From an uncultured Rhizobiaceae group bacterium (GTDB taxonomy: Bacteria > Pseudomonadota > Alphaproteobacteria > Rhizobiales > Rhizobiaceae): a stretch of DNA of 5,656 nucleotides. The position numbers were made by a program, and so were the translations under genes. The stretch covers positions 1-5,656 of the forward strand of contig CALLHT010000237.1 in the NCBI GenBank assembly GCA_938009335.1. The letters run 5' to 3'. Shown here piece after piece: positions 1-5,045 of the stretch (its first letter is position 1; each line of letters starts with the position of its first letter). A model generated the notes under the pieces. The model was given only the letters and a program-made list of their open reading frames with translations. It ran no database searches and was not told where the DNA came from.

Positions 1-510
1 ATCATACTCGATAACAGGCACCGGAATGTTACCGCTTTCGCATTTGCAAACGATGATGGTCATCTTGTTTGAAGCAAGTGCGGCTTTCATGACATCGACA
101 GCTTCTTCTGCCTGACACTCGACGACGTTCTCACAACCGCAGGCTGACGCAACTGCAGCAAGCGACGTCTTTTGGCCTGCATAGGTTGGCTGATCGCCCG
201 TAGAACCGTAGCTGCCATTGTCGACAATAAAGAGGATGAAGTTATCCGCCGGATTGTTCGCGATCGTTGGCATTGTGCCGAGGTTCGTGAGGATTGAACC
301 ATCGCCATCAATCGAGATGACTTTTGCTTTCTGCGTCAATGCCAGACCAAGACCGATAGATGACGCAAGGCCCATAGTGCCAAGCATATAGAAGTTGGTT
401 GGTTGGTCATCCATCATGTGGAGTTCCTGACTCGGTAGGCCAATGTTGCACACCACCAATTCGTCTTTGATGACGGGGATCAGGTTTTTGATGATATCAC
501 TGCGGATCAT
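1..510 (-). CDS. comE: Sulfopyruvate decarboxylase beta subunit-like, ThDP-binding (C-terminus cut by window edge)
   Basis: This reverse-strand frame is open for 170 codons from an ATG at 510 to the window edge. It resembles the beta subunit of ThDP-dependent sulfopyruvate decarboxylase, which with the alpha subunit decarboxylates 3-sulfopyruvate to sulfoacetaldehyde in the cytoplasm. What is seen: a glycine-rich MLGTMGLASSIGLGLAL segment (residues 42-58) and the ThDP/Mg motif, with GDG at 69-71 and DNGSYGSTG at 97-105. Known ComE proteins are about 190 residues (recalled), so only a short C-terminal tail is probably missing. The start lies one base after the alpha-subunit stop and is preceded by GGGGAGG at 8 bases, so the two genes are co-translated. 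The ComDE assignment rests on the split two-subunit layout. A related decarboxylase for phosphonopyruvate or another 2-oxo acid cannot be excluded, because single-chain phosphonopyruvate decarboxylases share this fold. Cysteines at 21, 124 and 126 are notable, since the archaeal enzyme is reported to be oxygen sensitive. Confidence 0.8.
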   Translation of the reverse strand, partial: MIRSDIIKNLIPVIKDELVVCNIGLPSQELHMMDDQPTNFYMLGTMGLASSIGLGLALTQKAKVISIDGDGSILTNLGTMPTIANNPADNFILFIVDNGSYGSTGDQPTYAGQKTSLAAVASACGCENVVECQAEEAVDVMKAALASNKMTIIVCKCESGNIPVPVIEYD

Positions 511-511
511 A

Positions 512-1009
512 TCAATATCCTCCCCAGAAGTTTGAATCGGTTAGAATGGCCGTTGGTTTGCGGCTCATATAGGTGTGGTTCAGAATGCTATCCAGATCCT
601 TGATATCTTCAGGTTCGTGGAAGTGATAGGTCTGGATTTTCAGCTGTTCTAGGAGTGCTTTGGTATGCACCGCCATCTCTACTTGAATGGCAACCTTTTC
701 ACCAATCTCACCGCGATAGGAAATGATCATCGGCAACGGCATGTTGTAAAACTGCGTTAGCGATGAAAGCGTATTAAACGTCACACCAATTGCGGTGTTT
801 TGCATGATGATCGCCGGACGCTTTCCGCCCATATATGCGCCAGCACAAAGCCCCATGCCCTCGTCTTCCTTGTTGGAAGGAACGTGCATGATCTCCGGTC
901 GCTGTTCTACAATATCAATCACACCTGCCAACTGTTTGCAGGGCACGGTGGTTACGAATTCAACCTTGTTTTGAACAAGGCTTTCAACAATCTTTTCACT
1001 AACTGACAT
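512..1009 (-). CDS. comD: Sulfopyruvate decarboxylase alpha subunit-like (ThDP pyrimidine domain)
   Basis: This 165-residue protein closely matches the usual length of the ComD alpha subunit (about 169 residues in Methanocaldococcus, recalled). It forms the pyrimidine-binding half of a split ThDP decarboxylase, and the beta subunit encoded next supplies the pyrophosphate-binding half. What is seen: a VPCKQL motif at residues 22-27, then SNKEDEGMGLCAGAYMGGK at 45-63, followed by IIMQNTAIG at 67-75. This is the family's typical layout. Glu50, or the nearby Glu48, is the likely residue that contacts the ThDP aminopyrimidine. The ATG at 1009 has a perfect AGGAGG at 1020-1015 with a 5-base spacer. 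The gene follows lysR on the same strand after 83 bp and precedes the beta subunit by one base. The likely role is degradation of sulfolactate or DHPS carbon through sulfopyruvate. The substrate is inferred from family resemblance only. Confidence 0.82.
   Translation of the reverse strand: MSVSEKIVESLVQNKVEFVTTVPCKQLAGVIDIVEQRPEIMHVPSNKEDEGMGLCAGAYMGGKRPAIIMQNTAIGVTFNTLSSLTQFYNMPLPMIISYRGEIGEKVAIQVEMAVHTKALLEQLKIQTYHFHEPEDIKDLDSILNHTYMSRKPTAILTDSNFWGGY
519..525 (-). promoter_or_regulatory. Shine-Dalgarno for the beta subunit
   Basis: GGGGAGG read on the minus strand lies 8 bases before the ATG at 510, inside the last codons of the alpha subunit. It fixes the beta-subunit start and supports coupled translation of the pair. 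Confidence 0.75.
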
Positions 1010-1014
1010 GACTG

Positions 1015-1020
1015 CCTCCT
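1015..1020 (-). promoter_or_regulatory. Shine-Dalgarno for the alpha subunit
   Basis: A perfect AGGAGG on the minus strand sits 5 bases before the ATG at 1009. It is the strongest ribosome binding site in the window. This suggests that the decarboxylase is translated efficiently and independently of the upstream lysR gene. Confidence 0.85.
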
Positions 1021-1066
1021 GTTTTGCTCAACAAAGGCCACCAACGCCCATCAAGCAAGGCATATG

Positions 1067-1078
1067 TTCTTTATTGAA
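1067..1078. promoter_or_regulatory. Possible operator in the lysR-comD gap (inverted TTC-N6-GAA)
   Basis: The 83-bp gap between lysR and the decarboxylase genes (1010-1092) contains the dyad TTC-TTTATT-GAA in an AT-rich setting. The rest of the gap shows no clear intrinsic terminator and no convincing -35/-10 pair. The dyad does not match the T-N11-A LysR box exactly and is short enough to arise by chance. It is listed as the only symmetric element where a separate promoter for the decarboxylase pair could be controlled. Confidence 0.2.
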
Positions 1079-1092
1079 TCTAAACCGAGACT

Positions 1093-1980
1093 TTATAAGC
1101 CGGATCTATAATCGCTAATGGTCGAATTGATCTGCTGGAGGAGACCGTCAACAAGCCGGGTTTTCGGGCTGTCCGCACGCGACAGCACCCCCACATTGCG
1201 GCTTATATTACCTTCACCTAGTGGCAATTTCACAAGGTTCTCAAATATGGGATCCGGCATGCAAATATTGGGCACAACGGATACGCCCAGACCATGCGCT
1301 ACCATGCTGGTGAGATTATCTAGAGATTCCATTTCCATGGATGCGTGAATGTTGATCTTGTGACGCGCCAGCCATTCATCGGCAAGCTGGCCAACCGTTG
1401 TCCACCGTGCGTGCCGGATGAAGGGTTGCGACCCCAACAGCTTATAGGGGTCTTTTTCAGTTGTTTCCGGCGAGGCGATGAGGACAAGTTCTTCTTCCGC
1501 AAAGGACTGCCAGTTTAGGCTTGGGTCAATTTCCGAAGACTTACTTACCACAGCAGCATCCAACGCGCCGCGCTCTACTTGTTCCTGTAGATCATGCGCT
1601 TCGCCCGGGATAACTCGGATATGCAGACCGGGGTTCGCGGCAACCAGCATTTTGACAGAACTGGGTATTAACCGGCGGATCATGGACGGCAACGCGCCTA
1701 GCGTCAGTTCCCCATTCATTTCTTCATCGGCACCACCACGCTTCATAAGCGTATCATAGGCATGGATGATATCGCGGGCCTTGGGGATCATCGCTTTTCC
1801 GACCGGATTAAGCTGCGGCAACTGCCGTGACCTGTCAAACAAATCTTTACCAAGCAGGTCTTCGAGCTGTCGCATCTGCTGCCCGACTGCAGCGGGTGAC
1901 ACACATACACGGTCTGCGGCAGCACGGAAGCTGCCTTGCTCAGAGATCGCCACAAGGGTTTTGAGAAGCGTAATCGACAC
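1093..1980 (-). CDS. LysR-family transcriptional regulator
   Basis: This 295-residue protein has the normal length and layout of a LysR-type regulator. It has an N-terminal winged helix-turn-helix at residues 1-60, with the recognition helix around SPAAVGQQMRQLEDLLG (28-44). A linker helix spans about 60-85, and a two-lobed effector-binding domain runs from GELTLGALPSMIRRLIP (90 onward) to the end. The start is GTG at 1980. It is the only usable in-frame start after the stop at 2021-2019, and it places LLKTLVAISEQGSF where LysR proteins normally begin. There is no clear Shine-Dalgarno before it (the leader ends TACGTATAAA). The gene is divergent from the rightward hydrolase operon and lies upstream of the decarboxylase pair on the same strand, so it could control either or both. 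The inducer is unknown; a sulfonate or other organic acid is a guess from context. Confidence 0.93.
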   Translation of the reverse strand: MSITLLKTLVAISEQGSFRAAADRVCVSPAAVGQQMRQLEDLLGKDLFDRSRQLPQLNPVGKAMIPKARDIIHAYDTLMKRGGADEEMNGELTLGALPSMIRRLIPSSVKMLVAANPGLHIRVIPGEAHDLQEQVERGALDAAVVSKSSEIDPSLNWQSFAEEELVLIASPETTEKDPYKLLGSQPFIRHARWTTVGQLADEWLARHKINIHASMEMESLDNLTSMVAHGLGVSVVPNICMPDPIFENLVKLPLGEGNISRNVGVLSRADSPKTRLVDGLLQQINSTISDYRSGL

Positions 1981-2021
1981 TTTATACGTAACCAGCCAAA
2001 TGCGTTTAGATGTTAAGCTTC

Positions 2022-2050
2022 ACTTTACACCCCTACCCATTGGGCGGCAA
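2022..2050 (-). promoter_or_regulatory. Candidate sigma70-type promoter for lysR
   Basis: On the minus strand TTGCCG (2050-2045) and TAAAGT (2027-2022) are separated by exactly 17 bases. Each matches the consensus at four of six positions. The -10 hexamer ends about 40 bases before the GTG start. The spacer contains the short dyad CCCA-T-TGGG (2036-2044), a possible autoregulatory site. This is assigned by eye. Confidence 0.4.
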
Positions 2051-2080
2051 GAGATGCATTTTCGGCCGCAGACTCATAAA

Positions 2081-2120
2081 ATCAGTAAAAATAGTATGAT
2101 CAAATGTGTGTGTTATATAA
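2081..2120 (+). promoter_or_regulatory. Candidate promoter/activator region for the hydrolase operon
   Basis: This AT-rich stretch contains the dyad ATCA-N12-TGAT (2081-2100), followed by the -10-like hexamer TATATA (2114-2119) about 25-35 bases before the possible TTG starts. No good -35 hexamer is found at 16-18 bases, which fits a promoter that needs an activator such as the divergent LysR protein. This is assigned by eye; the exact transcription start is unknown. Confidence 0.35.
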
Positions 2121-2143
2121 GGTTAGCTTAACTGGAATCGTTT

Positions 2144-3160
2144 TTGGGGACTGATTTGCGGCAACTCTGGAAAATATTAAAGCGATTTGGAATACTGGTT
2201 TTTGCAGCTATACTTTTCGCAGTCTTTGCAGCTACCGGTTTTGCTTATCTTCGCGAGACTGAAGAACTCGGGACGTTACCCAGCCAAGGTGGAGCACTCA
2301 TTTCAACGGATGATGGTCAATACTATTCTGTTGAGCGCGGCAATGCCCAAGCAACTCCGGTCATTTTCACCCACGGCACAGCGGCTTGGTCTGGGCTTTG
2401 GCTGCCGACCATGGAGCATTTGGCCCAATTTGGGTATCGGACGATCTCTTTTGACATGCCTCCTTTTGGCTATTCGCAACATGCCTCAGACAATGACTAC
2501 TCGCGCCAGCGCCAGGCGAAACGTTTCCTGGCCTTTATTAAAGCGCTGGATGTGAAGCCAATTGTGGTCGCTCATTCGTTCAGCGCGGGTATGGTGGCCG
2601 AAGCGGCGATGATCGATGAAAGCGCATTTGGGGGAATTGTCTTTGTAGCCGCAGCGATTGGCCTCAACTCTCATGAGAAACCAAAAGCTACACCGCTGCC
2701 GCTGAGAAACAGAACCATACGCCGGGCCGCAACAGCGCTCACGATTTCCAACCCGCTTTTGACCGGAACATTCTTGCGGCAGTTCATCCATGTGAAAGAA
2801 GGCGCGACGAAACCGATTATCGAGGTTTTAAAACAGCCTATGACTAGGGCCGGATATACTGACGCAGCAACCGATTGGCTGCCCCAACTCTTTCAAACAC
2901 CCCTTAATGCGCAGAGCACGCAAGAAGAAGAGTGGCGAAAGCTGAAGGTTCCGGCCCGGTTCTTGTGGGGCGATAAAGATACAATCACGCCACTACCTCA
3001 GGCAGAAGAACTCAACGCGCTGGTGGCCGGTTCTTCTCTAACCGTTCTTTCAGGAATTGGGCACATCCCGCAAGTCGAAGCGCCGATTAGATTTCAAAGC
3101 AAACTTCTTGATGAACTCGATGCATTTGGTTTCAGAAACTCACAAGGGGGAGTTCAATGA
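2144..3160 (+). CDS. Membrane-anchored alpha/beta-fold hydrolase
   Basis: This is a 338-residue alpha/beta hydrolase with one N-terminal membrane segment (about residues 16-36, hydrophobic after a basic stretch). By the positive-inside rule the catalytic domain lies in the periplasm. What is seen: the oxyanion-hole region FTHGTAAWSG (75-84), DMPPFGYS (104-111), the nucleophile elbow VVAHSFSAG with Ser145, the acid in WGDKDTITP (Asp279 most likely) and the histidine in GIGHIP (His307). The triad is complete, but the elbow reads A-H-S-F-S instead of the usual G-x-S-x-G. No ATG is available at the 5' end. TTG at 2144 gives the longest frame. TTG at 2156 is equally good or better, because GGGGA (2146-2150) sits 5 bases before it. 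The stop overlaps the next ATG by four bases, so it is the first gene of a coupled operon. The substrate is unknown: an ester, lactone, epoxide or halide cannot be told apart from the sequence. Confidence 0.88.
   Translation: MGTDLRQLWKILKRFGILVFAAILFAVFAATGFAYLRETEELGTLPSQGGALISTDDGQYYSVERGNAQATPVIFTHGTAAWSGLWLPTMEHLAQFGYRTISFDMPPFGYSQHASDNDYSRQRQAKRFLAFIKALDVKPIVVAHSFSAGMVAEAAMIDESAFGGIVFVAAAIGLNSHEKPKATPLPLRNRTIRRAATALTISNPLLTGTFLRQFIHVKEGATKPIIEVLKQPMTRAGYTDAATDWLPQLFQTPLNAQSTQEEEWRKLKVPARFLWGDKDTITPLPQAEELNALVAGSSLTVLSGIGHIPQVEAPIRFQSKLLDELDAFGFRNSQGGVQ
2146..2150 (+). promoter_or_regulatory. Shine-Dalgarno-like GGGGA favouring a TTG start at 2156
   Basis: GGGGA lies 5 bases upstream of the in-frame TTG at 2156 but overlaps the TTG at 2144. 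It therefore argues for the shorter protein (four residues fewer, beginning MRQLWKILKRFG). The membrane anchor is intact with either start. Confidence 0.4.
3146..3152 (+). promoter_or_regulatory. Shine-Dalgarno for the FAD oxidoreductase
   Basis: GGGGGAG lies 4 bases before the ATG at 3157, within the last codons of the hydrolase. It confirms this start and the ATGA overlap. Confidence 0.7.
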
Positions 3161-4644
3161 AAAATATCACAAGGCGAACAGCACTGCTGGGTTTAGGCGG
3201 CGCAATGGGATGGGGGCTTTCGGGCCTCACCAGTGCAAACCTGCCGGTTTACTCCGGAACACGACGCTTGCCTCAACCTGAAGGACCACAAATCCTTAAT
3301 GATGCAAGCGGGCTATCGCCCACCAGAGTGAACAAACACCTCATTGTTTCAACCGATGCCAATGATGCACTGATTGAGGAAATAAGAACCGAGCTGAAGG
3401 CTGCAAAATCAGAAGGACGGCCTCTAAATGTGGGTGCAGCGAGACATTCCATGGGCGCGCAGGCGATTCCCCGCAACGGAACAGCCATCACATTTGACAA
3501 TGGTCAGCTCGAAATCGACAGCTCAAAAAAGACGTATCAGGTTCATGCCGGAGCAAGATGGTCACAGATTATCGCCTCGCTTGATCCACAGGGCTGGTCG
3601 CCTGCGGTGATGCAGTCCAATCATGATTTTGGCGTTGCCGCGACGTATAGCGTGAATGCCCATGGCTGGCCGGTTCCCTTCGGTCCGATGGGAGCAACTG
3701 TACGATCATTGCGCATGATTTTGCCTTCTGGCGATCTTGTAACCTGCTCTCCAACGCAAAACACCGACCTGTTCAATCACGCAATGGGTGGGTATGGGTT
3801 GATTGGGGTTATCATCGACATGGAGGTGGTCATGGTGCCGAACACCCGTTTGGAACCAACCTTCGAAACCATGGACGCCGAGAGTTTCTCGCAAGCCTTT
3901 GATGCTGCAATCAAAGACCCAGCTATCACCATGGCCTATGGGCGTTTGAATGTGGAGCGGGAGAGCTTCTTCACCAAAGCATTGATGATCGCCTACCGTG
4001 AAACCGACGATCAAGATGATCTGCCACCCGCATCAGGCTCGGGATGGATGTCACACGTTGCCAGCCGTCTTTACCGCGCGCAATTAGGCAATGAGACCTT
4101 CAAGGCTTTCCGCTGGTGGAATGAAACCGTGGCGGGCCCGTCACTGGGTTCTGGCCCGGCGACACGGAACTCATTGATCAATGAACCGGTCATTACTCTC
4201 GACGACCGTAACCCCGACCGAACGGACATTCTGCATGAATATTTTGTCGGTTTTGATAAGTTCGACGAATTCCTCAAGATTTGTCGACAGGTTATCCCTG
4301 CTTCCTATCAAGAATTTTTAAACGTCACGCTGCGTTACATCGCACAGGATGACCAGAGCACATTGTCTTATGCCACCGTGCCTCGCATTGCCGCCGTGAT
4401 GTCTTTCAGTCAGGAACTAACCGCACGTGCCGAGGCTGATATGGCCCGCATGACGCAGGAACTCATTGGCAGAATTTCTGCTATAGGAGGCGCCTACTAC
4501 CTGCCTTACCGCCCTCATGCGACGGTAGAGCAATTGGCGAACACGTATAAGAACCATGGCAGTTTTGTCCGCGCGAAACGCGAACTGGACCCTGATCTGG
4601 TTTTACGCAACAATCTTTGGGATTCATATTTGGAGAAGCTATGA
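3157..4644 (+). CDS. Tat-exported FAD-dependent oxidoreductase (VAO/PCMH type)
   Basis: This 495-residue flavoenzyme has a twin-arginine signal, TRRTALLGLGG at residues 5-15, with a likely cleavage site after TSA (25-27). It should therefore be folded with its cofactor and exported to the periplasm. The PCMH-type FAD domain spans roughly 55-230. It contains RPLNVGAARHSMGAQ (88-102), where His97 aligns with the His of the GHS motif that carries covalent FAD in sugar-lactone oxidases. It also contains SVNAHGW (165-171), LPSGDL (189-194) and GGYGLIGVI (211-219). The C-terminal part ends with YKNHGSFVRAKRELDPD (464-480), like the C-terminus of aldonolactone oxidases. The family oxidises alcohols, lactones or similar substrates using oxygen or a respiratory acceptor; the substrate here is unknown. 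The ATG overlaps the hydrolase stop (ATGA), and its own stop overlaps the next start. The membrane-protein neighbours could anchor it or accept its electrons, which is an inference. Confidence 0.88.
   Translation: MKNITRRTALLGLGGAMGWGLSGLTSANLPVYSGTRRLPQPEGPQILNDASGLSPTRVNKHLIVSTDANDALIEEIRTELKAAKSEGRPLNVGAARHSMGAQAIPRNGTAITFDNGQLEIDSSKKTYQVHAGARWSQIIASLDPQGWSPAVMQSNHDFGVAATYSVNAHGWPVPFGPMGATVRSLRMILPSGDLVTCSPTQNTDLFNHAMGGYGLIGVIIDMEVVMVPNTRLEPTFETMDAESFSQAFDAAIKDPAITMAYGRLNVERESFFTKALMIAYRETDDQDDLPPASGSGWMSHVASRLYRAQLGNETFKAFRWWNETVAGPSLGSGPATRNSLINEPVITLDDRNPDRTDILHEYFVGFDKFDEFLKICRQVIPASYQEFLNVTLRYIAQDDQSTLSYATVPRIAAVMSFSQELTARAEADMARMTQELIGRISAIGGAYYLPYRPHATVEQLANTYKNHGSFVRAKRELDPDLVLRNNLWDSYLEKL
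4632..4636 (+). promoter_or_regulatory. Shine-Dalgarno deciding the ATG at 4641
   Basis: GGAGA (4632-4636) lies 4 bases before the ATG at 4641. It decides against the in-frame TTG at 4617, which would add eight residues of sequence shared with the end of the oxidoreductase gene. Confidence 0.7.
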
Positions 4645-5045
4645 CCAACCTTCAAAAACTGGCAATCGGCTATTTCTTTGCGCTGATGATTGCAGCATCG
4701 ATCAATTACATTCCCGGTCTAACCGATGAAAACGGTCTGGCTTTCGGCATTTTCGCGCTCGATATTTACGATGACTCGCTGCACGTTGCATCGGCACTCT
4801 GGGCGTTGATTGCTGGCCTCACCTCGCACAATGCATCGCGAATTTTTATGATCCTGTTTGGCCTGGCTTATCTGTTCGATGGCATATTTGGTTTCTTCAC
4901 CGGGTATGGTTTCCTGGATCTCGGCATTTTCACCAATGGCTCACTGGGAACAGATTTCTCAATGAATCGCGTGTTGGCCAATCTGCCCCATCTTGCTTTA
5001 GGCGGCATTGCCAGCATTGCGGGACTTAGGGCAGGCAAAGCATGA
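4641..5045 (+). CDS. Small four-helix membrane protein, DUF4383-like
   Basis: This 134-residue, strongly hydrophobic protein has four probable membrane helices at about residues 7-24, 45-61, 66-86 and 112-129. A histidine opens helix 2 (DDSLHVASALWALIAGL, 45-61) and another opens helix 4 (NLPHLALGGIASIAGL, 114-129). This repeated His-plus-small-residue pattern resembles the DUF4383 family of unknown function, though I recognise it by pattern only. The start is ATG at 4641 inside an ATGA overlap with the oxidoreductase stop, and its own stop overlaps the next ATG in the same way. The two membrane histidines could bind a metal or haem, or help dock the flavoenzyme to an electron carrier. That is speculation. 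The coding call is strong; the family name is tentative. Confidence 0.78.
   Translation: MTNLQKLAIGYFFALMIAASINYIPGLTDENGLAFGIFALDIYDDSLHVASALWALIAGLTSHNASRIFMILFGLAYLFDGIFGFFTGYGFLDLGIFTNGSLGTDFSMNRVLANLPHLALGGIASIAGLRAGKA

Larger units (their letters stand above)
2012..2132. repeat. Widely spaced 8-bp inverted repeat in the divergent promoter region
   Basis: GTTAAGCT at 2012-2019 is repeated as its exact reverse complement, AGCTTAAC, at 2125-2132. One arm lies close to the lysR start and the other just before the hydrolase start. The right arm is also part of a local dyad, GTTA-GCT-TAAC (2122-2132). Paired half-sites flanking a divergent promoter would suit looping by a tetrameric LysR protein, but an 8-bp match in a region this size has an appreciable chance of being random. 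Confidence 0.3.

Noticed and set aside
87..311. Minus-strand open frame of 74 codons
   Set aside because: It lies on the same strand as the decarboxylase beta subunit but in another frame. The overlapping frame has clear ThDP motifs, and this one is low-complexity Arg/Ser/Thr sequence.
1..1009. Annotation as phosphonopyruvate decarboxylase
   Set aside because: The phosphonopyruvate enzyme is normally a single chain of nearly 400 residues. Here the enzyme is split into two subunits of ComD and ComE size, and no phosphonate gene is visible. It is kept only as an alternative substrate.
1010..1092. Possible intrinsic terminator between lysR and comD
   Set aside because: No GC-rich stem followed by a T-run is present on the minus strand, so readthrough from lysR into comDE remains possible.
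1766..2131. Plus-strand open frame of 121 codons across the lysR 5' end and the intergenic region
   Set aside because: It is antisense to a clear LysR DNA-binding domain, its protein has no recognisable pattern, and it ends inside the promoter region. It is a shadow frame.
3706..4014. Minus-strand open frame of 102 codons
   Set aside because: It is antisense to the FAD domain of the flavoenzyme, with no ribosome binding site or protein pattern of its own.
4617..4640. Upstream TTG start for the small membrane protein
   Set aside because: The ATG at 4641 has GGAGA at a proper distance and forms an ATGA overlap like the other operon junctions.
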